Positions 17,289 through 26,005 of a stretch of 64,000 nucleotides of DNA are shown here, piece after piece. A program made the translations under genes and the position numbers. Source of the stretch: Variovorax sp. Root473 (GTDB taxonomy: Bacteria; Pseudomonadota; Gammaproteobacteria; Burkholderiales; Burkholderiaceae_C). The stretch covers positions 278,047-342,046 of the forward strand of contig NZ_LMEV01000013.1 of assembly GCF_001426505.1 (NCBI RefSeq), in the 5' to 3' direction. Numbering within the stretch: the stretch's first letter is position 1; each line of letters starts with the position of its first letter. Under the pieces are notes generated by a model. That model saw only the letters and a list, made by a program, of their open reading frames with translations. It made no database searches and was not told the DNA's origin.

Positions 17289-17849
17289 TCACTTCCAGCG
17301 CAGCAGTTCGACGTCGATGCTGTTCACGCCGTCGCCCAGCGTCAGCGTGCTTTCCTGGATCGTCGCCTGCAGCTGCATGCTGCGCTGCGCCAGCTTGGCG
17401 AGCGCCTGCGAGGCCTCGGTCGGCACGCGATAGACCTTCAGGTTCTGCGGCCGCGTGAGCTTGTTCTCGATGCCGCGCCACCAGATCTCGGCCGCGTGGT
17501 TGAAGCAGTAGACGATCACCTCGTCCGCCTTGCCGCAGGCCTTGATGATGGGCTTGTCTTCCGGCTGGCCGACCTCGATCCAGATCTTGGTCTGGCCCGT
17601 GAAGTCGCGCAGCCACACGTCGGGCTCCTCGACGTTCGACAGGCCCGCGCCGAAGGCCAGCGTGCCGTCGCCGTTGCAGATGTCCTGCAGCTGGTGCGCG
17701 TTGAGCGCGAGCGCGACCAGCCGGATCATCATCCGCTCGTCGGTCTCGCTGGGGTGGCGCGCCAGGGTCAGCGCATGGTCGGCGTAGTAGCCGTGGTCGA
17801 TGTCGGCCACCGCGAGGGTGGCCTTGAAGATGGTGGATTTGAGGGCCAT
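17289..17849 (-). CDS. yaeQ: YaeQ family protein
   Basis: A 186-residue cytoplasmic protein with the YaeQ pattern over its full length. It starts MALKSTIFKA, contains LARHPSETDERMMIRLVALAL and the core GQTKIWIEVGQPEDKPIIKACGKAD, and ends SIDVELLRWK. The family has a PD-(D/E)XK nuclease-like fold, here with the residues IWIEVG and K in the expected places. The biological role is not settled (older work linked it to RfaH suppression). It converges on the DUF2007 gene. Confidence 0.92.
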   Translation of the reverse strand: MALKSTIFKATLAVADIDHGYYADHALTLARHPSETDERMMIRLVALALNAHQLQDICNGDGTLAFGAGLSNVEEPDVWLRDFTGQTKIWIEVGQPEDKPIIKACGKADEVIVYCFNHAAEIWWRGIENKLTRPQNLKVYRVPTEASQALAKLAQRSMQLQATIQESTLTLGDGVNSIDVELLRWK

Positions 17850-17895
17850 GGGTGCGCGAGTGTAGGCCCGACGCCCTCCCGCGCACCCTCGGGCT

Positions 17896-20061
17896 TCAGA
17901 ACGCCAGCGACGCCTGCAGGTACAGCGTGCGCGGCTGGCCCACGTACTTGCCGCCGTTGTTGTCGACCGAGCGGTTGTAGTAGCGGCGGTCGAACAGGTT
18001 CTTCACGCCCACGGCCAGCTTGAGGTGGCTCAGCGAGGGGCCGAAGTCGTAGGCAGCGCGCAGGTTCATCGTGGCGTAGCCGGGGATGTCGCCGAGCCGG
18101 CCGGTCGCATCTTCCAGCGTGATGTACCTCGCGCCGTCGTCGGGCGCGCCCGGCGAGCGCTGCTTCGATTGCGCGTACACGTCGGCATTGATCGTCCACG
18201 GCCCGCGCTCGTAGCGCGCGCCCAGCGTGGCCACCTGGCGCGAGTAGAACGGCAGGTCGCGGCCGGCGAAGGCGCCGGCCTTCGAGGTCGCCTGCGTGTA
18301 CGTGTAGGTGCCCGACACGGACAGCCCCTTGAGCGCGTTGCTCAGGCTGCCCAGGTCGTAGCGCAGCGCCGACTCCAGCCCGCGGTGGCGCGTGGCGCCC
18401 AGATCGGTCCACTGGCTGACTTCGCCGGTGATGGAGCGCGCCAGCTGCAGCTCCTTGTCGAAGTTGATGTTGAACAGCGTCAGCTCGCCGCTCCAGGCCT
18501 CGCCCTTGTAGTGCGTGCCGATCTCGTAGGTCTTGGCCTTCTCGGGATGCAGGCCACTGGTCGACTGCGCCAGTTGCGCGTACTGCTGCGGTCCGAACGA
18601 CACGCCGGCATTGGCGAACACCGACCAGCGCTCGCTCATGCGGTAGAGCACCGACAGCGTGGGCAGCACCTCGTTGGAATCGATCTTCGGATAGATCGCG
18701 CTGGTGATCCGGCCGCTCGCCATGTTGAAGACATCGTTGTGCGAGCGGATCGATTCGTAGCGCACGCCGGGCGTGACCGTCCAGTTGCCGAAGTCGATGC
18801 GGTCGTCGATGTAGACCGCGTGCGCCGTCGTGCCGCCCTTGCTGAACTGGTACGTGGGCTGGGCCAGCGAATAGGCGTCGAAGCCCGGGCGCGGCCGGTA
18901 GTAGCTGCTGCGCGTGGCCACTTCGGAGGCCTCTTCCTTGAGGTAGCGCGCGCCGACGCTGATTTCCTGCACCACGCTGCCGGAGTCGATCAGGCGCGAG
19001 TAGCGCGGCTCGAAGGCGTAGGTCTTGTAATGGCGCGGGGCAGCGGTGAGGCGGCGCTGGCCGGCGCTGTTGCCCGAGCCTTCCTGCTCGAGGTGGCTGC
19101 CGCGGAACGAGTCCGTGTAGTAGGTCAGCATCTCGAACTTGTTCACGCCGTCGTTGTGCGTGTACTTGACCGAGCCGTCGGTGCGGCTGCCGCTGAACTC
19201 GTCGAAGGGGCGGTCCGACTGGAACGGGTTGGCCGCGAACTGCGCGGTGGTCAGCCCGCCCGGCATGCTCGCGCTGCCTTCGAAGCGATGCAGCGTCACC
19301 GCGATGTCGTCGGTCTTCGAGAGGCGGTAGGCGCCCTTGAGCATCAGGTCGTCGATGCGCGTCTTGTCGTTGCTCTGGCGAAAGCCGTTGCCGTGCGTGC
19401 CCGAATACAGCAGCGCCAGGCCGAGGCCGTTCTCGTTGGTGCCGCCGATGAACAGCGTGGGCGTGGACTTGGTGCCGCCGCCATGGCTGGCGCTTTCGAC
19501 GCCCACGCCCACTTCGCCCGCGAACTGCTTCGGAATCGAACGCGTCACGAAGTTGATGATGCCGCCCACGTTCTGCGGGCCATAGCGCACCGAGCCCGCG
19601 CCGCGCACCACGTCGACCGCCTCGAGGCTCCCGAGCGCCACCGGCGCCAGCGACAGCTGCGGCTGGCCGTAGGGCGCGTAGGCCACGGGCACGCCGTCGA
19701 TCAGCACGGTGGAGCGGAACGACAGCCGCGAGGTCAGGCCGCGCACGCCCACGTTGAGCGAGAGGTCGCTGCCGCCCGTGCCGCTGCTTTCCTGCACCTG
19801 CACGCCGGGCACCTGGCGCAGCACGTCGCGCACGCTGGCGGCGCCGCTCTCCTGGATCTGCTGGCGTTCGACGATGCTGCGCGCGCCGGCATGCTCGAGC
19901 ACCCGGGTCTCGCTGGGCGAGCCGAGCCAGTCGCCGGTGACGGTGATGGCCTCGAGCGACTTCGATGGATCGGCCCCGGGCTCGGCATCGGCCGCCAGGC
20001 TCTGGAAGCTGATGGGAAAGAGCGCCATCGCGATGGCGGCGGTTTTGGTTTTCTTGAACAT
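17896..20061 (-). CDS. FecA-like TonB-dependent outer membrane receptor
   Basis: A 721-residue receptor with a signal peptide (residues 1-23, FQSLAADA), the TonB-box-like EAITVTG, a plug domain (about 60-165) and a 22-strand barrel ending in YLQASLAF with the terminal Phe needed for outer-membrane insertion. Segments such as SASMPGGLTTAQFAANPFQSDRPFDEF and LTYYTDSFRGS resemble FecA, the ferric citrate receptor, but the N-terminal signalling domain of FecA is absent. Ligand import would therefore not be coupled to a surface-signalling sigma factor. The start ATG 20061 has a strong GAGGAGG site. No transporter or regulator genes adjoin it, so the substrate (ferric citrate or another ferric chelate) remains inferred. 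Confidence 0.85.
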   Translation of the reverse strand: MFKKTKTAAIAMALFPISFQSLAADAEPGADPSKSLEAITVTGDWLGSPSETRVLEHAGARSIVERQQIQESGAASVRDVLRQVPGVQVQESSGTGGSDLSLNVGVRGLTSRLSFRSTVLIDGVPVAYAPYGQPQLSLAPVALGSLEAVDVVRGAGSVRYGPQNVGGIINFVTRSIPKQFAGEVGVGVESASHGGGTKSTPTLFIGGTNENGLGLALLYSGTHGNGFRQSNDKTRIDDLMLKGAYRLSKTDDIAVTLHRFEGSASMPGGLTTAQFAANPFQSDRPFDEFSGSRTDGSVKYTHNDGVNKFEMLTYYTDSFRGSHLEQEGSGNSAGQRRLTAAPRHYKTYAFEPRYSRLIDSGSVVQEISVGARYLKEEASEVATRSSYYRPRPGFDAYSLAQPTYQFSKGGTTAHAVYIDDRIDFGNWTVTPGVRYESIRSHNDVFNMASGRITSAIYPKIDSNEVLPTLSVLYRMSERWSVFANAGVSFGPQQYAQLAQSTSGLHPEKAKTYEIGTHYKGEAWSGELTLFNINFDKELQLARSITGEVSQWTDLGATRHRGLESALRYDLGSLSNALKGLSVSGTYTYTQATSKAGAFAGRDLPFYSRQVATLGARYERGPWTINADVYAQSKQRSPGAPDDGARYITLEDATGRLGDIPGYATMNLRAAYDFGPSLSHLKLAVGVKNLFDRRYYNRSVDNNGGKYVGQPRTLYLQASLAF

Positions 20062-20349
20062 GGTTTTTTCCTCCTCTGGTTGTCGAGGGCGTTGTTGTCT
20101 TTGTTCGTCTGCCTGGCGGTGTGTGCCTCGGGCGCGCTCAACCCGCGCGGGCGGGCCCTCGGGGAAGCATGGGCCAGTGGCGTCTGGGCGGGGCGCGCAG
20201 CATGAACAACGGGAGCGTGGGAGCGTCCGGCGGGGTTGTCGGCTGGCGTGCCCCGAGGCGGGGCACGTTGGCTGGAGAGAGGGGGCCGAGCCGCGTACGA
20301 CGCGCACCGGCCGTGGGCGGCACGGGCCGGTGGACCGTCGCGGGGGAAC
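20062..20349. other. Long leader/intergenic region between purB and the TonB receptor
   Basis: About 290 bp with no gene. It includes the ribosome binding site of the receptor and a perfect 8-bp hairpin, CGTGCCCC-GAGGC-GGGGCACG at 20247-20267, which lies 85 nt past the purB stop and has no T run. I looked for a cobalamin riboswitch, which often precedes such receptors, and did not find its conserved boxes. Confidence 0.5.
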
Positions 20350-21738
<1,389 letters not shown>

Positions 21739-21847
21739 TTAGGCGGCCGCCGGGTGGGCGCGGCGCGGGGGATTCGGGCGTCGTCTTTTTCCGTTCACCT
21801 AAAATGCCTGCGAACAAACGTTAACAAGCGATGGGGAGAGAGCCTTC

Positions 21848-22459
21848 ATGAAACTGATCGGATCCGCCGCCAGTCCTTATGTGCGCAAGGTGCGCGTGGT
21901 GCTGGCCGAAAAGCGGCTCGACTACCAGTTCGTGATCGAAGACGTCTGGTCCGCCGACACCACGATCGCCCATTCGAATCCGCTGGGCAAGGTGCCGTGC
22001 CTGATCATGGAAGGCGGCGAGGCGATGTTCGACTCGCGCGTCATCGTCGAGTACATCGACACCCTGTCGCCCGTGGGCAAGCTCATTCCGCAGCAAAGCC
22101 GCGAGCGTGCCGAGGTCAAGACCTGGGAAGCGCTGGCCGACGGCGTCATGGACGCCGGCGTGCTCTGGCGCCTCGAAGCCACCTGGACCGGCCGCGCCGA
22201 CGGCGAGCGCAGCGCCGCCTGGATCGAGCGCCAGCGCGCCAAGGTCGAGGACGGCGTGGCCGCCATGGCCAAGGGCCTGGGCGACAAGCCCTTCTGCAGC
22301 GGCATCCACCTGAGCCTGTCGGACATCGCGGTCGGCTGCGCGCTGGGCTGGCTGGGGCTGCGTTTTCCCGAAATCGACTGGCGCGGCGAGCACGCCAACC
22401 TGGCCCGGCTTTACGACAAGCTCATGCTGCGGCCGAGTTTCATCGACACCCAGCCCTGA
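21848..22459 (+). CDS. Glutathione S-transferase family protein
   Basis: A 203-residue cytosolic GST. The N-terminal thioredoxin-like domain (1-78) begins KLIGSAASPYVRKVRVVLAEK with the usual Ser/Tyr-containing active-site region. It includes the cis-Pro segment NPLGKVPCLI and the glutathione gamma-Glu contact FDSRVIVEYID. The C-terminal helical domain contains the N-capping motif LSLSDIAVGCALGW. It resembles the YibF-type GSTs common in Burkholderiales. The substrate is unknown. It ends in a strong terminator, so it is probably monocistronic. Confidence 0.92.
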   Translation: MKLIGSAASPYVRKVRVVLAEKRLDYQFVIEDVWSADTTIAHSNPLGKVPCLIMEGGEAMFDSRVIVEYIDTLSPVGKLIPQQSRERAEVKTWEALADGVMDAGVLWRLEATWTGRADGERSAAWIERQRAKVEDGVAAMAKGLGDKPFCSGIHLSLSDIAVGCALGWLGLRFPEIDWRGEHANLARLYDKLMLRPSFIDTQP

Positions 22460-22467
22460 AACGACAA

Positions 22468-22492
22468 AGCGCCCCGTGGGGCGCTTTTTTCT
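22468..22492 (+). terminator. Rho-independent terminator of the GST gene
   Basis: AGCGCCCC-GT-GGGGCGCT makes an 8-bp perfect stem followed by six T, nine bases after the stop codon. Confidence 0.92.
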
Positions 22493-22837
22493 TGGGGCCG
22501 TTCGGGCCACCGCATGCTGGAAGGCCGAGGGGGCGCTGCGTCATCGCGGGCCCCGCTTTCGGCGGGAAGACAAAAATGCTGCGAGGCGCCCCGACACGAA
22601 GGAGGGAGGGAGGGAGGAGGAGAAGAATCGCCTCGGGATTTCAACCGGACGGCAGGCGCCCGGAAGACCTCGCAACATGAAAACCTGTGGGCCTTGGCCG
22701 CCCACGCCAAGTATGAGCGCGGGTCTTGACGCACGGTTCCCCGTCGACTGGTAAACGTTTGTGACGTGCAGTTCACATTGAAAGAGACGCATCGGTAAAC
22801 AATATTACCGATGCGCTTTTTTATGAACTGATCAGTC
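22493..22837. other. Gene-poor stretch with a purine-rich GGGA tract
   Basis: About 345 bp without a convincing gene. It contains a run of GGGA/GGAG units at about 22602-22625 and, at its right end, the terminator-like hairpin described separately. No family-like translation was seen in any frame. Confidence 0.5.
22789..22822 (+). terminator. Orphan intrinsic terminator (possible sRNA end)
   Basis: GCATCGGTAA-N6-TTACCGATGC is a perfect 10-bp stem. On the plus strand it is followed by GC and six T. No plus-strand gene precedes it apart from the GST gene, which already has its own terminator 300 bp earlier. It could end a small RNA starting near 22730-22760. On the minus strand it may also serve as a weak terminator for the glutathione peroxidase gene. 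Confidence 0.6.
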
Positions 22838-23452
22838 TTAATTCGCCCCGAGCTGTTTCTCGATGACGCTCACAAAGCCGGCTTCGTCCGGCGCCGTCAT
22901 GCTCGACCACGCCTGCACGACCTTGCCGTCGCGCCCGATCAGGTACTTGTAGAAGTTCCACTTCGGCGTCGTGCCCGAGGCCTGCGCGAGCTGCTTGAAC
23001 AGCGGGTTGGCATCGGTGCCGCGCACGGCCGACTTGGCGAACATCGGGAATTTCACGCCGAAGGTGCTTTCACAGAAGTCGGCGATTTCCTTGTTGGAGC
23101 CCGATTCCTGCGAGAAGTCGTTCGACGGGAAGCCCAGCACCACGAGGCCGCGCGCGCGGTACTTCATGTCCAGCGCCTCCAGCCCCTTGTACTGCGGGGT
23201 GAAGCCGCAAAAACTGGCCGTGTTGACCACCAGGACCACTTTTCCAGAGTACTGGCAAAGGTCCTGGGGCTTTTCATCCTGCAGCCGCGCAAAGCTGTGC
23301 TGCAGGATCGCCGGGCACCCGGTGGCGCCCCCCGTCGCGGGCGCGGCGGGGGGGGGCTGGGCGCCCGCCGACAGGGCTGCCGCGAGGCCCGCCACGAGGG
23401 AAAAGGCCGTGGCGCAACGTCGCAACATCGACAATCGGGCGGGGGTTCGCAT
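22838..23452 (-). CDS. Exported glutathione peroxidase (cysteine type)
   Basis: A 204-residue protein with a signal peptide (residues 1-31, ending SAGAQ) and a glutathione-peroxidase domain. The active-site motif is VVNTASFCGFT with a catalytic Cys82 in place of selenocysteine. The second motif is GFPSNDF (GFPCNQF in many members, so the resolving Cys there is a Ser), and the third is WNFYKYLIGRDGKVV with the catalytic Trp and Asn. It reduces hydroperoxides, probably with thioredoxin-like donors, in the periplasm. The start at 23452 gives a good n-region; the ATG at 23428 would also keep the signal peptide. Confidence 0.9.
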   Translation of the reverse strand: MRTPARLSMLRRCATAFSLVAGLAAALSAGAQPPPAAPATGGATGCPAILQHSFARLQDEKPQDLCQYSGKVVLVVNTASFCGFTPQYKGLEALDMKYRARGLVVLGFPSNDFSQESGSNKEIADFCESTFGVKFPMFAKSAVRGTDANPLFKQLAQASGTTPKWNFYKYLIGRDGKVVQAWSSMTAPDEAGFVSVIEKQLGAN

Positions 23453-23580
23453 GACGGGCTCCTGGATCGAAAAAAGGGGGCGAATCTATGGCGCGGGCGC
23501 GCGCGTAACCACATCATCGCGCGTCTGTCACGGGCGCGCCAAACGGCCCGATTAAAATCGGCGGCCATTGAAAGACTTTG

Positions 23581-24438
23581 ATGCTCTACCCGGAACTCTT
23601 CAGACAACTCGAATCCGTCCGCTGGGACATGGACAAGGACATTCCCTGGCAGTCGTTCGACGCGTCCTTGCTGACCGAAGAGCAGGCGCAAACCATCAAG
23701 ATGAATGCCATCACCGAGTGGTCGGCGTTGCCGGCCACCGAGATGTTCTTGCGCGACAACCGGCACGATAGCGATTTCTCGGCGTTCATGTCGATCTGGT
23801 TCTTCGAAGAGCAGAAGCACTCGCTGGTGCTGATGGAGTACCTGAAGCGCTTCAGCCCGCAGCACGCGCCCACCGAGCAGGAGCTGCACGACGTGCGCTT
23901 CGACTTCGACCCCGCGCCCCCGCTCGAAACCCTCATGCTGCATTTCTGCGGCGAGATCCGCCTCAACCACTGGTACCGCCGCGCCGCCCAGTGGCACACC
24001 GAGCCGGTCATCAAGCACATCTACACCACGCTGAGCCAGGACGAAGCCCGCCACGGCGGCGCCTACCTGCGCTACATGAAGCGCGCCATGGAAAAGTTCG
24101 GCGACGAGGCCCGCGCCGCCTTCACCAAGGTCGGCGTGCTCATGGCCAGTGCGCGCCGCACCGCCCAGGCGCTGCACCCGACCAACCTGCACGTGAACAA
24201 GGCGCTGTTCCCGAACGACACCATCCAGAGCCGCATGCCCGACCCCGACTGGCTCGAGCACTGGCTGGACAAGCAGATCAAGTTCGACGCCGTCTGGGAA
24301 ACCAAGGTCGGCGAGCGCATCCTGCACAACCTGAGCCTGCTGATGAACCGCAGCTTCAAGACCGTGCAGGAACTCAACCGCTACCGCAAGGAAGTCTCGG
24401 CCTCGCTGGGCCCCAAGCCCGAATACCAGGGCGCCTGA
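23581..24438 (+). CDS. Diiron ferritin-like / acyl-ACP desaturase-fold protein
   Basis: A 285-residue all-helical protein with two carboxylate-bridged iron motifs: Glu-x-x-His at 77-80 (FFEEQKHS) and DEARH at 154-158, plus GEIRLNH (Glu125). These are the ligands of a four-helix diiron centre. The spacing and length resemble stearoyl-ACP desaturases more than true ferritins, although related genes are commonly called ferritin. Its substrate is not evident. A plasmid-like AurF/desaturase oxidation role and an iron-dependent stress role are both possible. It is monocistronic with its own terminator. ATG 23581 follows a TTG that I consider unlikely as the start. Confidence 0.75.
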   Translation: MLYPELFRQLESVRWDMDKDIPWQSFDASLLTEEQAQTIKMNAITEWSALPATEMFLRDNRHDSDFSAFMSIWFFEEQKHSLVLMEYLKRFSPQHAPTEQELHDVRFDFDPAPPLETLMLHFCGEIRLNHWYRRAAQWHTEPVIKHIYTTLSQDEARHGGAYLRYMKRAMEKFGDEARAAFTKVGVLMASARRTAQALHPTNLHVNKALFPNDTIQSRMPDPDWLEHWLDKQIKFDAVWETKVGERILHNLSLLMNRSFKTVQELNRYRKEVSASLGPKPEYQGA

Positions 24439-24458
24439 GCCGCCCCGGTCTTCGATGA

Positions 24459-24489
24459 AATCGCCCCGCGTGCCGGGGCGATTTTTTTT
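24459..24489 (+). terminator. Rho-independent terminator of the diiron-protein gene
   Basis: AATCGCCCCG-CGTGC-CGGGGCGATT makes a 10-bp stem followed by eight T. It lies only 11 bp before the ECF41 promoter and separates the two transcripts. Confidence 0.93.
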
Positions 24490-24499
24490 GGCCGCGGGC

Positions 24500-24526
24500 T
24501 GTCACAGCGCGCGGCCCTCGAACGTC
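24500..24526 (+). promoter_or_regulatory. ECF41-type promoter of the sigma factor gene (autoregulation)
   Basis: TGTCACA at 24500-24506, a 16-bp spacer and CGTC at 24523-24526. This equals the published consensus for ECF41 target promoters (TGTCACA in -35, CGTC in -10). Transcription would start some 7 nt after CGTC, that is 0-5 nt before ATG 24536, so the mRNA should be nearly leaderless. Confidence 0.85.
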
Positions 24527-24535
24527 TAATCGGGC

Positions 24536-25429
24536 ATGGACGACCCGACCCTCACCTTCCACAGCCACCGCCGCCGCCTCCAGGGCATCGCCTACCGCAT
24601 GCTTGGCTCCATGGCCGAGGCGGAAGAGGTGGTGCAGGACGCCTGGCTGCGCTGGCATGAGGCAGACAAGGCCAGTTTCGACAGCGCCGAAGCCTGGCTC
24701 GTGACCGTCGTCACGCGCCTGTCGATCGACCGGCTGCGCAGCGCCAAGGTCCAGCGCGAGCACTACATCGGCCCGTGGATGCCCGAGCCCACGCTCACCG
24801 GATCGCCCGACACGCCCGAAGAAACGCTAGCGCGCGCCGACAACATCTCCGTCGCGTTCCTCGCCGTGCTCGAGCGCCTGGCGCCCGAGGCGCGCGCCGC
24901 TTTTCTCATGCGCGAGGTGTTCGACGCCGACTACGACGAGATCGCCCAGACCCTGGGCAAGAGCGAGGCCGCCTGCCGCCAGCTCGTGCACCGCGCCAAG
25001 GCCCAGGTGCAGGAGGCCCGCCCGCGCTTCCAGGTCTCGCGCGAAACCCACCAGCGCCTGCTGCGCGCGTTCGCCGACGCCGCCGCACGGGGCAGCCTGC
25101 AGGACCTGAAGGCGTTGATGGCCGAGGACGTCGAACTCATCGGCGACGGCGGCGGCAAGGTGCAGACCTTCAGCAAGGTCCTGTGCGGCAGCCAACGACT
25201 GGCACAGCTGTACTTCGCGCTCTGGCGCCGCATGGGCGCCAGCGTGCGCATGGAGCTCGTCGAGCTCAACGGCGAGCCCGGCATGCTGCGCTTTCTCGAT
25301 GGCCAACTCGAATCGGCCCAGACCTTCGAGATCGAGGGCGAGCGCATCGTGCGCATCCGCGCGCAGCGCAACCCCGACAAGCTGGCGCGCATCGCACAGC
25401 TGTTCGCAGCCAAGGAAAAGTCCGACTGA
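24536..25429 (+). CDS. ECF41-family RNA polymerase sigma factor (SigJ-like)
   Basis: A 297-residue extracytoplasmic-function sigma factor. Sigma region 2 (about 8-75, IAYRMLGSMAEAEEVVQDAWLRW) and region 4 (about 105-160) are followed by a SnoaL-like C-terminal domain of about 120 residues. That domain replaces an anti-sigma factor. Three hallmark motifs of ECF41 are present: WMPEP at 81-85 in the linker, DGGGK at 204-208, and NPDKL at 279-283 near the C terminus; the last two tune activity in studied members. No anti-sigma gene is adjacent, as expected. Its target gene follows directly, and both genes carry the same promoter, which points to self-activation. The inducing signal is unknown. 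Confidence 0.93.
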   Translation: MDDPTLTFHSHRRRLQGIAYRMLGSMAEAEEVVQDAWLRWHEADKASFDSAEAWLVTVVTRLSIDRLRSAKVQREHYIGPWMPEPTLTGSPDTPEETLARADNISVAFLAVLERLAPEARAAFLMREVFDADYDEIAQTLGKSEAACRQLVHRAKAQVQEARPRFQVSRETHQRLLRAFADAAARGSLQDLKALMAEDVELIGDGGGKVQTFSKVLCGSQRLAQLYFALWRRMGASVRMELVELNGEPGMLRFLDGQLESAQTFEIEGERIVRIRAQRNPDKLARIAQLFAAKEKSD

Positions 25430-25447
25430 AGAAAAAGTCGCGCAGGC

Positions 25448-25474
25448 TGTCACAGGGCCAAGGGCTGGCGCGTC
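25448..25474 (+). promoter_or_regulatory. ECF41-type promoter of the carboxymuconolactone decarboxylase-family gene
   Basis: TGTCACA at 25448-25454, a 16-bp spacer and CGTC at 25471-25474: the same sequence and spacing as in front of the sigma gene. It leaves a leader of about 50 nt with GGAG before ATG 25535. Confidence 0.88.
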
Positions 25475-25534
25475 TTCAGGGTGTAGCCAGCAGATTTCGT
25501 TCTCTTCCTCATCAACCACCCTGGAGTACATCCC

Positions 25535-26002
25535 ATGAGCCAAGCCCCCGCCCTCCGTCTCGCCTGGACCAAGTTCGCCCCCAAGTCCTTCCAGGCCATG
25601 ATCGCCGTCAACGGCAGCTTCGAGTCGAGCACGCTCGGCAAGGTGCTGATCGACCTCGTCTTTGCCCGCGTCTCGCAGATCAACGGCTGCGCCTACTGCC
25701 TGGACATGCACGTGCGCGACCTGCGCGTGCAGGGCGAGGACTGGCAGCGCATCAACAGCCTGGCCACCTGGCGCGAGGTGAGCCTGTTCAACGAACGCGA
25801 GCGCGCCGCGCTCGACTGGGCCGAAACGCTCACGCGCCTGGCCGGCCACCACGCCGATCGCGATGCCGAGTTCGAAGCCCTGAAGGCCGTGTTCAGCGAC
25901 CAGGAAATCGTCGAGCTCTCGCTCGCCGTGGCGCAGATCAACGCCTGGAACCGCCTGGGCGTGGGCCTGCGTTCGCAGGTCGTGGCCAAGGCGATGCCCT
26001 GA
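25535..26002 (+). CDS. Carboxymuconolactone decarboxylase / AhpD-like alkylhydroperoxidase
   Basis: A 155-residue protein of the CMD superfamily with the redox motif CAYC at residues 52-55 and His59 (NGCAYCLDMHV), as in AhpD-type peroxidases. The helix FSDQEIVELSLAVAQINAWNRLGV is typical of the family. It would act on peroxides or a small electrophile with a cysteine pair. CMD proteins are the commonest partners of ECF41 sigma factors, and this gene carries the matching promoter. Physiological substrates are not known for the group. Confidence 0.92.
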   Translation: MSQAPALRLAWTKFAPKSFQAMIAVNGSFESSTLGKVLIDLVFARVSQINGCAYCLDMHVRDLRVQGEDWQRINSLATWREVSLFNERERAALDWAETLTRLAGHHADRDAEFEALKAVFSDQEIVELSLAVAQINAWNRLGVGLRSQVVAKAMP

Positions 26003-26005
26003 ACC

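Noticed and set aside
20062..20349. Possible cobalamin riboswitch before the TonB receptor
   Set aside because: A GCCACTGG stretch is present on the minus strand, but the B12 box and the other conserved boxes are missing.
22600..22627. GGGA-rich tract as a microsatellite or regulatory repeat
   Set aside because: It is short and irregular, not placed before a gene start, and nothing else supports a role.
22758..22778. CRP-like site TGTGA...TCACA
   Set aside because: The centre is 8 bp instead of the 6 bp required, and no suitable gene follows on either strand.
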